DNA of 64,000 bases from Crocodylus rhombifer. Lineage: Eukaryota > Chordata > Crocodylia > Crocodylidae. Of this stretch, positions 11,305 through 22,261 are shown in pieces (positions within the stretch are counted from its first letter, which is position 1; each line of letters begins with the position of its first letter). Position numbers and translations under genes: made by a program. The notes beneath the pieces are model-generated. The model saw nothing but the letters and a program-made list of their open reading frames with translations, did not search any database and had not been told where the DNA came from. The stretch covers positions 66,736 to 130,735 of the forward strand of contig JAVSML010000969.1 in assembly GCA_038503035.1 (NCBI GenBank), written 5' to 3'.

Positions 11305-12473
11305 TTCATAGATGTCATAGACATCGGGGCTGGAAGGGACCTTGGAAGATCGAGTCCAGCCCCCCACCCAAAGGGTAGGAAGTCAGCTGGGGTCATAGGA
11401 TCCCAGCAAGATAAGAGAAAATTGGATGCTTGAAGGTGTTCAATGTAGGTGCTTGAACCACCTCCGCTGGCAGACTGTTCCAGACCTTGGGGGCTCGGAC
11501 AGTAAAGAAATTCTTCCTTATGTCCAGCCTGAAACGGTCTTGCAGGAGTTTATGACTGTTTGACCTCGTCATCCCTTGGGGCGCTCTGGTGAACAAATGT
11601 TCCCCCAGATCCTGGTGGTCACCCCGATAAACTTACAGGTGGCCATCAGATCATCCCTGAGCCTGTGCTTTTCCAGGCTAAACAGCCCCATGGATCTCAG
11701 CCTGTTGTCGTAAGGTCTGTTTTTCTGACCTCTGATCATGCACATGGCTCTCCTCTGAACTCTCTCAAGCTTCTCCACATCCTTTTTGAATTGTGGAGCC
11801 CAACACTGGATGCAGTACTCCAGCTGCGGCCTCACCAAGGCCGAGTACAAGGGGAGAATAACGGCCCGGGATTTGCTTGAGAAGCATCTATGGATGCGAG
11901 CCAGCGTTTTGGTCACTTTACTAGCCACAGCATTGCACTGCAGACTCATGTTCATCTTGTGGTTAATGATGATGCCCAAGTCTCTTTCTTCCATAGTGCT
12001 AGCCAACGTAGCACTGCCGAGCCTATAAGGATGCTGCAGGTTTTTCTTCCCAAGGTGGAGAACCTTGCATTTTTCAGTGTTAAACACCATCAGGTTCTCA
12101 TCTGCCCATTTGCTGAGCCTGTCCAGGTCAGCCTGGATCACCCGCCTGTCTTTAGGTGTGGATGCTTTGCCCCAAAGTTTGGTGTCATCGGCAAATTTGG
12201 CCAGTCCACTCCTGACTCCAATGTCCACATCATTAATGAAGATGTTGAACAGGATGGGTCCAAGGACAGATCCTTGGGGGACCCCACTGGTCACAGGACA
12301 CCATGATGAGTGACTGCCATCAATTACTACCCCCTGGGTCTGACCATGGAGCCAATTTCCCAGTCAGCGGATTGTGGTGGACCCAAGGTCACAATTGGCC
12401 AGTTTTGCCAAGAGGTGATCATGGGATACCAGATCGAAGGCTTTTGTGAAGCCAAGAAACATGACATTTCTTG
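11305..12473 (-). pseudogene. CR1 LINE reverse transcriptase, decayed copy
   Basis: On the minus strand this is a 5'-truncated CR1 that starts just before the RT motif corresponding to DFKKAFD and runs to the 3' tail at about 11305. The motifs SGVPQGSVLGP and FADD remain readable. It is inactive: a TGG-to-TGA stop lies at 12364-12366, and a one-base deletion near 11622-11626 splits the C-terminal part into another frame. The first catalytic motif is damaged as well, with G and T replacing residues of DFKKAF. By eye it is very similar to the copy at 52760-54780, so both belong to one fairly young subfamily. The 5' half of the element, including most of the RT N-terminus and all of the endonuclease, is absent. 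Confidence 0.92.
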
Positions 12474-12811
12474 AGAACTGAAAAATGACTGGCTCTTCTA
12501 AGGTAACCTGACCCACAAATTACCCACAAAGCCCTTCATCATTTGGAGGGGATCAGACCCATGGGCAGCTAAGGACTCGAGAGTCGGGGAAGGCACTTGC
12601 CCCACCCCCAGGAGCCAGTCAGCAACCAGGGGAGGCTTCCCCTGCAGCCAACTGAGCCAACCTGGAAGTACCAGCACTGCTTCTCCTTGCACCCCCACTC
12701 TGCAGCCGGCAGTCTCAGAGGGGGAGGGAGGCACCAGTGCTCCCAACTGCCCCTCCCATCCAGCAGGTAAGCAGGAAATGCTGGCTGTTGGGGGCACACC
12801 AGCACTCTCAG
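12474..12811. other. GC-rich unannotated stretch
   Basis: About 12560-12811 is GC-rich with CCCC- and GGAGG-rich wording like the other islands, but no inverted repeat or terminal repeat was found. Frames here are compositional. Confidence 0.4.
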
Positions 12812-13308
12812 GGGGTGCATGTGCACCCCTGTGCACCTCCTATGTGTTGTCACTGATCAGACATCCAGGACATAAACTATGCAAACCTTCTGATCACAGT
12901 AAGTATTTTGCATATCTCCTACAGCTTTTCCCAGAACATGCTTTGCTGTTTCAAGCCAGCACACCAAACACAAATGACTGCCCAATAACTGCTACAGTGG
13001 GGAACAGCAACACAACAACTCTACCTTGCCACTGGCCCCCTGCAGCCAAAGAGTCCAGAACTATCTGCATTCAGGTAACTGCATCTCCCAGGGCACATAC
13101 CCCTGACTGCACAGTTGACACCATCTGGGTCATTTTTACCCTACTGTGCATTAGCAACAAGTGATGCCACCACTACTGTGCAGCAGCAATGAGCTACTGT
13201 GCTGTAGTGGCAGCATCATAGTTAATGCCTGCTAATGCTGTGTTGCCATAGCAATGAACTATGTCACAACAAGCTACGGCGATCTAGCATCTCGTGTAGA
13301 TGCACCCC
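12812..13308. mobile_element. MITE-like DNA element with 3-bp TSD (CAG)
   Basis: The left end is GGGGTGCATGTGCAC. The right end, reverse-complemented, is GGGGTGCATCTACACGAG. CAG flanks both sides (12809-12811 and 13309-13311). The interior is non-coding and includes CTGTGCTGTAGTGG-like wording. The right end is strong. The left end is weaker because it lies in a GC-rich context. Confidence 0.5.
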
Positions 13309-13533
13309 CAGTGTTGCATATGGGAATCCCATTAGTAACTCCTGTCACTGCAGTGCTCAAGATTAGCAATGAGTTAGAGTAATTACGTGAGCACAAAAGC
13401 CTTGCTGTAGTTACTGCCTTCTCTTGCTTGCTGCTTAGTTATACCAGCAAAAATGTCTTTTTACTGATACAAGTCATTCCAAATGGAGAACTGATATCTT
13501 GTACTGTGAAAAAACTCAGTTGACATCAGTTAA

Positions 13534-13950
13534 CTGGCCAAGTTCACGGATGACACCAAGTTATGTGGAAGCATGGTCACACTTGAATATAGGCTATGGA
13601 TACAGGCATACCTAGACAGGTTGGGAAAATTAGAATTTCATGAAGTTCAACATTAAGACATGTTGAAACTGCTCCACCTTGGGACAAGCAACCCCCAACA
13701 CACCTACAGGCTTGGCAGCACCATGAAGGAAAGGGACCTGGAGGTAATAATAGACCGCAGTATGAGTATGAGCCAGCAGTAGGGCAAGTAATACTCTGGT
13801 ATGCATCAATTGATGGATCTCCAGCAAAACCAAAGAGGTGATTCTTCTGCTCCGCTCAACACTGGTGAGAACACAGGTGGAGTACTGCATCTAGTTCTGG
13901 GCACCACACTTTAACAAAGATATGAACAAGCTTGAGAAAGTCCAAGACAC
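13534..13950 (+). pseudogene. Older CR1 LINE RT fragment
   Basis: It begins at TGGCCAAGTTCACGGATGAC, equivalent to the LAKFADD catalytic motif but with T in place of A. It continues through segments matching the CR1 region after FADD (CTCCACCTTGGG, GAAAGGGACCTGGAGGTAAT, GTGGAGTACTGCATC) up to AAGCTTGAGAAAGTCCA. Multiple stops and frameshifts show it is an older subfamily member than the copies at 11305 and 52760. Both ends are truncated. Confidence 0.85.
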
Positions 13951-14062
13951 AAAGTTTTGTGGTTTTCCCAGGAACTTCCATGAGTGTTTCCACAGCATCA
14001 ACACTTGCCTGTACAAATGGCTGTGTCCACATAAGGAAGCTGGCAATCAGTTGTGGTATGAC

Positions 14063-14085
14063 TTTTTTTTTTTTTTTTTTTTTTT
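14063..14085. repeat. Poly-T tract (23 T)
   Basis: An uninterrupted T run. It could be the reversed poly-A tail of a retroposed sequence, but the flanks do not show a recognisable element. Confidence 0.9.
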
Positions 14086-14269
14086 CCCCAGGCTCCTGAC
14101 CACCATAGAGATGATGACAAAAAGTAGTAAGTATAGAACAAACCCAACTTGAACCTAACCCATCACAGTAAGACACATACTCTTGCATTCAAGCCAGTGC
14201 ATCCTCCGTCTTGTTGAAGCAGCACTTCTATCCGTAGCTTGTTTTATGTCCAGACTAGAATAAGGCATG

Positions 14270-14435
14270 AGAAATCTGGGTTCAGTTCCCTTTTCTTGTG
14301 GGACCTTGAGCAAATCAGTATATATTTCTCTCTCCCTCATTTGCCTGTCATTTGGGAATAGCAGCTCTTTTATCCCTTTCAGGGCTGCTGTAAATACTGC
14401 AGAGTTGAGAAGCATTCACCTACTCTGTCAATAAA
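14270..14435 (+). repeat. MIR-type SINE fragment
   Basis: GAAATCTGGGTTCAGTTCCC is followed by GGGACCTTGAGCAAATCAGT, CTCCCTCATTTGCCTGTCA and AGGGCTGCTGTAAATACTGC, the MIR order from box B through the core. Diverged. Confidence 0.7.
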
Positions 14436-15004
14436 GAGCCAAAAGAAGTACTTCAAACAGATAGCGAACAATGTACCACACCTGGAAATGTCCATCCTCA
14501 CTTTCTGGAGGAGAAAGATTGAGTGAGGCAAAAAAAAAAACACATTTCATTTTTTGGAAGGGGTAGGTAAGGCAGGCCGGGTAGAGAAGGGAGAGAGATG
14601 GTGACCATATAATATAAAAGATTTGTGTGGAGAGAAACCTAATGATGTAAAGTGGAAAAAGCAAGGCTCTACTTCCTCTGCTGTGTTAAAGAATGCAGTA
14701 ATGATAGTGTGGGGTTTTTCTGCTTGTCAATTAGCACAGCAGCAGCTCAAGTCTGTTTTCTTAGGCCTGTCTCCTCCCAGCAGGCAGTGAGGGGATTTGC
14801 ATAATAACATGCCCATTTTAACTTTGGTTCATTGACTCCTGACAAGATACAATATTTTTGATTAAACAGCTTCCTGGGAAAGAATCACTGCCTTAACCCA
14901 CACACCCTGTTTCTCTCTCTTTCTCTCTGACCCCATGCAGTCTCATTAGCGTTCCCCTCACATGCCCTCCTACTGGGTGCTAGGCTCCCAACCTTCCTCC
15001 CATT
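14436..15004. other. Unannotated stretch
   Basis: No gene or recognised repeat. It includes a short A-run near 14530. Confidence 0.4.
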
Positions 15005-15115
15005 CCAAATTAGACGGCAAGCTCCTCAAGGCAGGGAGCCACTCTACCTTGCATTTGTACAGCACCTAATACCAGGAGGCTCTGATCCTAGCTGGGGGAA
15101 TTTAGTGTTACTATG
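15005..15115. repeat. L2-like LINE 3' end
   Basis: The order GACGGCAAGCTCCTCAAGG, CAGGGAGCC, TTTGTACAGCACCTAATACC and TCTGATCCTAGCTGGGGG matches the widespread L2-type 3' end pattern (GTAAGCTCCTTGAGGGCAGG ... TACAGCGCCTAGCAC) common in reptiles. Confidence 0.6.
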
Positions 15116-16269
15116 ATATCCACCACCTATCACTTTAACATCATCTTCCTGAGGGTTTTCATTCCTTTCATCCTCTTTTCTTTCTGACATCTCCTGTTTC
15201 TTTTCTCTCTATCTGATCTCCCTCTATCTTGCTCTTTTCCTCAATCATTTTCTGATTCCTTCTCCCTGTCTTTATCATTCTTTTAAATTCTGTGATCTGT
15301 CAGGCTCTCTGTAATGCCATCTGTGTTTTTTTGCTTTCATCTTTGTTTTTCTTCTCTCTCTACTGACCAGTCAACAGAGAGACAGAGAAATAAGCTTTTG
15401 GCCAAGTTGGCTTTTTTTGTATTTGTATGCATGAATGCCAAGGTTACAGTGATAAGAATCAAATTGGTAGGTGGGTAGATAATTGTCTTGTTCATAAAAT
15501 CTATGTAGCTGGAAACAGATGAATTGATAGCCTAGACTTCAGTAGATTATTATCAGCACTACAGTGGCAAGAAATTTCATCCCAGCACTGTGACTTATAA
15601 AGAAAACCCTACTGCTGCAATGTGGTAAACAAGATACGTGAAATATGAGAGAGGGAGCACATCGCAGCATGACTCAAGCAGTCCCAACACCTGTTCGAGG
15701 AATGTTCCTCCCCTCTCCGATAAGTAGCTCACAGGAAATATGAAAGAGACAAGATCTGCTTTGAACTAAGCCAATAGTACCATACTGTGCTCAGAAAAAG
15801 TCAGTCCCTTCCATAAACACTGAAATAGCAAAGTGCTTCCACATTCAGCCATCAAATATGGGCCTCTGCCCTCAAAGAAGAGGTCCATTTGGTGGCCCAT
15901 TTCCCCTTGTGTTGCTCCTTGCTGGATATTGTTCTCTCCAGTCTGGTTTTAAAAACGGTCTTATCATTCATGCAGTCTGCATTACTATGGTATTTGAGCA
16001 TCTTACAGTCTATAATACAGTGCTATTATACATTTTTATAGGACTTGGGTGCTTAAGTGAGATCCAATTCCAACCCTCTCAAGCCCCTTAAAAACCATTA
16101 ACTCAGCTACTTCCACTGTATGCTATCATCTTAGCCTTAAGATTGTCACAATAATGCACTGAGGAGGAGGAGGAAGATCCATCTGCCTTTTGCATTAACA
16201 GTTTTTCAGGGCTGCTAGCACTTTCAAACAGGATCAGATGTAGGAGATTAATACTGCATAGGCACCCAG
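15116..16269. other. Polypyrimidine tract and unannotated sequence
   Basis: About 15150-15365 is a CT-rich tract (CTTTTCTTTC, CTCTCTATCTGATCTCCC). The rest is unremarkable. No gene. Confidence 0.5.
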
Positions 16270-16402
16270 TAAGTGGAATAGCATCTGGCCAGAAGCTAGC
16301 AATTTGCTCAAAGTCATACAGGAAATCTGACACAGCAGAGAATGGAGCACTGTCCTTTTTTGATCTAAGTGAGGTCCCAAGCCACTGTACCATCCTGCCT
16401 CA
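16270..16402 (-). repeat. MIR-type SINE fragment
   Basis: On the plus strand it reads CAATTTGCTCAAAGTCATAC, then AGGAAATCTGACACAGCAGA, then CCAAGCCACTGTACCATCCT, the reverse complement of the MIR 5' two-thirds (TTGGGCAAGT back to AGCATAGTGG). It ends near GCCTC as expected. Confidence 0.7.
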
Positions 16403-16754
16403 GGGCCAAGGCCATAAGATGTTACGTTCCTTGATGATTATCTCTTGAGCTGCCTGTTTCTGTGCGGGCTTGCTTATAATTTTGCTGGAAGATGTGAATA
16501 CAGCATGTAGAAAAAACAAACAGTAAAAACAAGCACAGATCATCTGGGAAACAGTTCCCAAAAGAAAAGAGTGCAATGCCAAAAGCCAACAGGTTGAACA
16601 AGCAAGTTCTCTGTAAGAGGATGTGAGTTATTAGAGTATGTGACGAATCAGAACAGTGCCACAGAGAAACCTGGAAAAAGCAAAATCAGGTGGCTAGCTC
16701 CTGATCTCAGCTACAATGCTGTGCACCTACAGCAATGCATGAAGCAATGCTTCA

Positions 16755-17035
16755 AATTTACACTGGTACAATCAAGATCTGATCCAGAGTAACAGCATAA
16801 AGCCAAGGGAAAGCTTTTGGATTCTTTCTGGTATAACTGAGACTAAAATCTAATTCAGGGTAATGTTGTGAAGCCAGTGGAGTGACTTCAGGGTAGCCTG
16901 ATGACACTGAAATCAGAATCCACCCTAAAGCCAAGGAGGTAACTCTGAATTTATGCCAAACTAGGCAAAATAAGAATCACCTCCAAAGAAATGTCATGAA
17001 GTCAATGGAGTAGCTTCATATTTACCCCAAACCAA
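16755..17035. repeat. Degenerate ~75-85 bp tandem array
   Basis: About four diverged units repeat the sequence of ideas 'TTTACACTGGTA..AACTGAGA..AGAATC', 'AATGTCATGAAGTCAATGGAG' and 'GGAGTAACTTC'. Examples are TTCTGGTATAACTGAGAC, TGATGACACTGAAATCAG and GAAGTCAATGGAGTAGCTTC. Related wording is at 2505-2575. Period and copy number are estimates by eye. Confidence 0.45.
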
Positions 17036-17869
17036 TCAGATCATGGTACTTTACATGCATTGCACTGGGTAATCGGTGCCATTTTATGAAAAGGAGAACA
17101 GAAGAAAAAAACCATGGTAGACTGTTAATTAATGTAGCTGGCAAGTTTTGAAGAATGTCTTTGAGGAAGACAGAGAGAAGGATTCCCACAGAAACCACAA
17201 ATAGGAGCATATACAAATGATTTCATACTATGCGCAGGAAGAATAGGATGCATTTTAGTGAATATTGAATAATGAAAATGACAGAATTTAGCTATGGAAA
17301 CTTTGTAAGACTGCATCACTGGAAAGAGGTTAGGAATGATTCAGAGAGTACTGGCATATTGAGCATAAGTAACTGAAGAACAAGCGATATAAAAACCTGG
17401 AAAAGGAAGTGTGAACTCTGGGAGAGAGCAGTATTTCAGTTTGCTCTATACTTAATTTTAGGCAATTAGCACTCAGACCAAGGAAAGCAACAGAATAACA
17501 AGCATGAACTGGAATGTCATTGTAAGCAAGAACAAAAAGACCCATTTTAGCCTCATCAGCACAAATATTACAAAGGAAAACATACCATGAAATTATTTGT
17601 ACCGCATTATGTGCCACTGATATGAAGCACAGTGCAAGAGGACCCTACAGTGTAAGCACAGTAACAAATCCCTGGATAGGTCTGAAGGAACATTCTCAAG
17701 GCATTAAATGAGGCTGCTTGGGGGGGGGCAGGGAAAGAAACAGGGTTTTCAAAGAAATTTCACCTAAATTGATTAAGCAAAGAACATAAAGAAGTGTTCC
17801 TGAGAGATGCAATTGGACAGAGTAAGCCCAAATTTAGGAAACCATCTCTAATGTGAAGGCATTTGAATA
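17036..17869. other. Unannotated stretch
   Basis: No gene. Short open frames around 17022-17617 have no recognisable domain. Confidence 0.4.
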
Positions 17870-18130
17870 CTTGTGGTGCTTGGAAGAGGTCCTGGAAGAC
17901 TGTAAAAAGGCCAATGTAGGGCCAATCTTTAAAGAATGGGAGGAGGGAGAATCCAAAAAACTGTAGGCTGATCAGTTTGACCTAAATACTGGGTAACGTT
18001 TTGGAAAAAATTATCAAGAAGTCAATTTATTAGAGACTGGCAGAAGGCGCAGTGTTGAAAGATAGCCAACATGATTTCATTGCAGCCAGGTCATGTCTGA
18101 CCAGCCTTGTCTCTTTCTATGATCAAGTAT
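17870..18130 (+). pseudogene. Ancient CR1 LINE RT fragment
   Basis: It translates in pieces to a region equivalent to VVPKDWKMANVVLIFKKGRR through SFYDEV of the 52760 copy: GTCCTGGAAGACTGTAAAAA, GCCAATGTAGGGCCAATCTT, CCAACATGATTTCATTGC and TCTTTCTATGATCAAGTATG. Stops and frameshifts are frequent. It ends at the edge of the next GC-rich island. Confidence 0.8.
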
Positions 18131-18305
18131 GACTTAATGGTGTCACACTGTACACATGCAAGAGTTTTGGGGGGGTTTAATGAGTTAGCATTGTTGCAAA
18201 CAAAACTACATACTGATGTAGTTTAGTTTGCAATGTTGCAAATTGCAATGATGCAGTTGTCAGCTCCCCCACCCTCAGCCACAGGAGAAATGGGCAGTCT
18301 CCCCA

Positions 18306-18985
18306 GGAAAAAAAGGATTGGGCCCCTTGCTGCTGCTTCTTTCAGCAGGCTACCTTCAGCAGCTGGCAGGATGTCTGAGGCCACCTGGAAATGGGATGGC
18401 TTGCCCCTGGGGCAGCGTGGGAAGGCAGCAGGAGGGCTGCTGGGTTTGCTGGTGGCCAGAGAAGGCAGCGGGGACAATGCATGGGATGCTGGTAGCCTAG
18501 GTAGGCTGCTAGCTGGCCAGGTGCTTCCCCAGCTTGGAGGCACCTAATCCAACACTTCCCTGAGCCCACCTGGGGCTTCCAGTGCCCAGTGCACTGACCC
18601 TGCCACCTTCTCTGGCCTCCAGCACACCCAGCCTCTCTCCTGCCACCTCCCTGCACTACCTCAGCAGCAAGCTGGGTGTGGTGGTGGCTGGAGAAGGTGG
18701 TGAGGATAGCGCACAGGGCACTGGAGGCCTGGGCGGGCTTGGTGAAGTGTTGAATCAGGTGCCTCTGAGCTGAAACAGCAACCAGCCAGCTAGCAGCCTG
18801 CCCAGATGGCCCCATGCCCCATTCCCACTGCCTTTTCCAGCCACCAGCAAAACCAGCTACCCTCCTGCCACCTTCCCACACTGCCCCAGGGACAAGCCAG
18901 CCTGTTCCTGGGCAGCCTCAGGTGTCCTGCCAGACACAGGAGCCTGCTGAAGGCAGAAGAAGCAAGGGGCCTGATCCTCTTTTTC
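18306..18985. repeat. Long imperfect palindrome A (arms ~320 bp)
   Basis: The left arm 18306-18632 aligns along its whole length with the reverse complement of 18671-18985, with a 38-bp spacer. Anchors from outside inward are GGATTGGGCCCCTTGCTGCT with AGCAAGGGGCCTGATCC, CCCCTGGGGCAGCGTGGGAA with CACACTGCCCCAGGGACAAG, GGCTGCTAGCTGGCCAGG with CCAGCCAGCTAGCAGCC, and ACACCCAGC with GCTGGGTGT. By eye most positions match. No coding function is visible, and frames in it read both ways because of the symmetry. Confidence 0.85.
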
Positions 18986-19383
18986 ATTATTATTTTTGTC
19001 AGCAGAGCCTGCCCGCCTCTCCTGCAGGTGTGGGGTGAGCTGCCAGTGGGCCAAGCAGCCCCTGAGCTGCAGAGGGCTCCGGTCCTTCCTCTGCAGCAGC
19101 AGTGCCCCCCATGGCCATCAGGATGGGCTGCTGGTGGGCTGGGTACTGCCCCAGTTTGGGCTTGGGGATGAGTTGGATTGGGCTGGGTGCCGCCTCCAGG
19201 CTGGGGCAGCATCCAGCCCACTAGCAGCCCTCCTGGGCAACCCCAGGGGGCATCGCCACAACAGAGAGAAGGAACAGGGCCCCCCACAGCTCAGGGGCTG
19301 CTTGGCCTGCCAGCAGCTTGCCTCCTGGCCGCAGGCAGACTCTGGCTCCAACAAAAAAAACAAGAAAGGATCAGGCCCCTTGC
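18961..19383. repeat. Long imperfect palindrome B, abutting A
   Basis: The left arm 18961 to about 19160 matches the reverse complement of about 19196-19383. Anchors are AGCAAGGGGCCTGATCC with GGATCAGGCCCCTTGCC, CCAAGCAGCCCCTGAGCTG with CAGCTCAGGGGCTGCTTGG, and GGGCTGCTGGTGGGCTGG with CCAGCCCACTAGCAGCCC. Its left edge is also the right edge of palindrome A, so the two share the border motif. Together they form a two-hairpin array of about 1.08 kb. Confidence 0.85.
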
Positions 19384-19504
19384 CATAACATGGTGGACAA
19401 ATTTAAATGGCTTAGTCCTCGGGGTTTTACTCCATGCCCCACTGTTTTAATTTAGGGGGCACAGAATAAAACCCTGCGAACTGAACCCCTGTCACATGTA
19501 CAAG

Positions 19505-20966
19505 AATTCTGTGCTGTTCACGTACAGACCTAAACTGGTTCCCTCTCCTGTAACTTGCCAGCTCAGCCAGGCTAATATGAATAAAAGATAAGACAGTCAG
19601 AGGCTCAAATCCTACAAACATTTACGCACATGCTTAGCTTTACTACCATGAGCAGATTGACTCATGCAGTGAAATGGAGCACATGTATAAGCTTTTGAAG
19701 AATAAGGGCCATATTTAGTCATCAGTGTGCACACAAAAGTAAGAAGAACAACCGTGGAAGAAAGTACAATTTTTAGATAGTCCTTGTACGTTAGCCTCTC
19801 TTTGGTCAAACTTTATATTTTTATGTAGTTGATAAATGTTAATAAATGATTAATAAATATTTAAAGTAATTATTCATTTTGAAGTTAATTACAAAGTCAG
19901 TTTTCTTTACCACATTCTACTGATATGCTTATAATTACCTATTAAGTTATGCAACTTGGGTCAGTAAAATGTTTATAGCAGCTATTAATCATTTATTAAT
20001 CCCTTAAGCCTGTTACCAATGAAAATGCAACATAAAAGTGTGACCCCATTTTACCCAGACAGAACCAAACTGATGAATCTTTCCTTCAACAGACTATGTA
20101 GGGTCACACAGTATAAATCAGTACAGGGCATAATTTATTGCTAACAAAAAAAATCTGGGCAGCAACACTGGATGTTGGATTATTTGCAATCTACTCCAGA
20201 TTTTGAGATAAAAATGTAAGTGGTGAGGCTGGATGATAGGTTTCTTGCAAAGAAGACTCTGAAATAGTGTGCTTCAGAAGAGATGGCATGGTAACACACA
20301 CAAAGAAATCAGGGAAAAAATCCCCATAGACAGAGCAGGATGAAGTAACTGTAAGAGCTCAAGCAAGGCAAGAAAAATATGAGGACAGAGGAATTGTAGC
20401 AAATGGGCAAGGGTGGGGGAAAATAACAGTAAATCATTCCAGCTAATCACAATAAATTCAAAGACGTTCTACCATGGAGAGTGTAAGAGAGAAATAACTA
20501 GCAGCAAAAAATCTCTGGATTTTTTTCTTGCAAAAAAGACCAATTTTTGTAAATTGTATCTAACTTCTTTAAAATGTCCCAGATTTGTTATTTTCCTGAG
20601 CATCTGCCTTCTCACTATCCCTTTTATTTTAGACATTTATTGTTAAGAGACAGCCTGCCAGTTTATATGTTAAAGTCTTTTACTCAACTTACTTACAACT
20701 TTAGGAAACTTCAACCATTCAGGGTGAAATGTTGTCTGGCTAGCACTACCTCAGTCTGAATTTTTTAAGTCTCATGAAAGTTCATTCAGTTGTTTCCAAA
20801 ACAGGATTAGGGAAATTAAAGTATTTGCTTTTTCCATATTAAGAATATTCTTTAAATAATTTAGTTAAGAAGATCTAGCAGCCCCAACTGATAGATATAG
20901 CCATACACTAATCTGTCACAGGTGCCTTCTTGAGAAGTCTGGAGAAGAAACTCTTTCAAACCACCT
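19505..20966. other. Unannotated AT-rich stretch
   Basis: No gene. About 19600-19715 has wording (GCACATGCTTAGCTTTACTA, CACATGTATAAGCTTTTGAA) that recurs diverged near 31245-31330 and 46640-46745 and may be an old repeat. The rest is AT-rich and unremarkable. Confidence 0.4.
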
Positions 20967-20969
20967 CAT

Positions 20970-22258
20970 GGGTGTGTCTACACATTACATTAATCTGAAG
21001 GAATAAACTCTGGTGCATATCATGCTGGAATTTATTGCTCCTGAGTGCCATGTCTTCACGTGGGAAAGGAGTACACTGAGCCCAGTCAGAGCAGCCCCAG
21101 CTGACAGGGAACCCCAGGGGTCAGTCTGTCACCCTGGGGCTTCTCCCCCCAACCTCAGTGTGCTGTGGAGGGGCTGGCTGGGGCATAAGCATAGGTGAAG
21201 GGGGAAAAATGATTGGGGGGAGGGGCTGAGTGTGTATGCATGCCCCCCCACCCAACCCAGCAGGTAAGTCTGTGGGGGGAAGGGGCAGGGGGATGGGAAA
21301 GGCTGTGGGAGGAGGGGGCAGATCAAGGTCCCAGTGGCAAGGGACAGAGTGGGGCTGGGGTGAATGGTACCCCGGCTGGGCTGGGTCGTAGGACAATCAG
21401 AGCCCAGGCAGCTTGTCCAGGGGAGCTGGAGGGCTCCTGCCACTGTATGCACCCCGGCAGAGGCCCGGGGGGCATGTGCTTCCCCCAATCTGTGCCCGGG
21501 GTAGAGGTGGCTGCTGCTGCACACTGGGCTTTGCTCCCTGGTACAGCTGTCCTGGGAGCGGTGCAATGCCATGTGCGTCCTGCCACTAGCTGGACAGGGG
21601 ACATGGTGCAGCCCAGCATTGGCAGGCACATGGCATTGCACTGTTCCTGGGGCAGCTGCAGCAGGGAGCAAAGCCCCTGCACAGCAGCAGCCACCTCTGT
21701 CCTGCACACAGATCAAGGGGACATGTGCCCCTGCCTGTGCCCACCTCCCTCCCTCCCTCAGTGCGGAGGCCTTGATCTGCCCCCTCAAGCCGCTTCTCCT
21801 TCAGAATAGACTAGGACTTGCCTGCCATGAAGCTAGTGATTCACACACCAGGCTTGCATGCGTGCTTCTCCCCGCCCCTGCCTGCTGCAGCCACCCAGAG
21901 CCCACGGCTGGCCTGCCCTGTGGCCCTACCCACTGTCCCACATTTATGGGGGCTTAGCCCCTTTAGCCCTGGCCTTCCACCATCTACAGGCAAAAGTGCA
22001 CTCCAGTGCGAGGCTAGCTGGCAAGCAGCACTACGCTAAAGCACCCTCATGCCTCAGCAAGCCCTGTCAACGTCTACAAATGCGTTGCTGTACACTAAAG
22101 AATGCCACTGAAGGATAGTATTTGTATTTACAAGTACTAACCTGCAGCAGACTTAATTAGTTTCCTGTGGCCTAATAGGGCCTCACATGTAGACATTAAG
22201 ACTTTACTGTGGAGGTAATTAGGCAGCTCCACAGTAAACATCTCATGTAGATGCACCC
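20970..22258. mobile_element. MITE-like DNA element with 3-bp TSD (CAT) and foldback core
   Basis: The left end is GGGTGTGTCTACACATTAC. The right end, reverse-complemented, is GGGTGCATCTACATGAGAT. CAT flanks both ends (20967-20969 and 22259-22261). The element is 1,289 bp with AT-rich margins and a GC-rich core that contains a long inverted repeat. It encodes no transposase, and the 200-residue frames inside are mirror images produced by the palindrome. Confidence 0.75.
21488..21713. repeat. Foldback: 97/93-bp arms, 36-bp loop
   Basis: The left arm 21488-21584 pairs with 21621-21713: AGAGGTGGCTGCTGCTG with CAGCAGCAGCCACCTCT, GGGCTTTGCTCCCTG with CAGGGAGCAAAGCCC, and GTGCAATGCCATGTGC with GCACATGGCATTGCAC. 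Weaker pairing continues outward, ending with GAGGGGGCAGATCAAGG near 21311 against CCTTGATCTGCCCCCTC near 21769. Confidence 0.9.
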
Positions 22259-22261
22259 CAT

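Larger units (their letters stand above)
18145..19504. mobile_element. Possible DNA element carrying palindromes A and B
   Basis: The left flank CTGTACACATGCAAGAG and, reverse-complemented, the right flank CTTGTACATGTGACAGG are loosely similar and could be decayed terminal inverted repeats. No TSD was found, so the boundaries are tentative. Confidence 0.3.

Noticed and set aside
11665..12313. Plus-strand frames over the minus-strand CR1
   Set aside because: Antisense shadows of the RT pseudogene.
14063..14085. Poly-T as the tail of a processed pseudogene
   Set aside because: No adjoining sequence resembling a spliced transcript and no TSD seen.
18342..19287. Frames of 165-179 residues in the palindromic island
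   Set aside because: Mirror-image frames from the long inverted repeats, rich in G, P, L and W by composition; not protein-like.
21129..21809. Overlapping ~200-residue frames on both strands
   Set aside because: They lie in the foldback core of a MITE-like element. Symmetry and high GC content create long frames on both strands; no recognisable domain.
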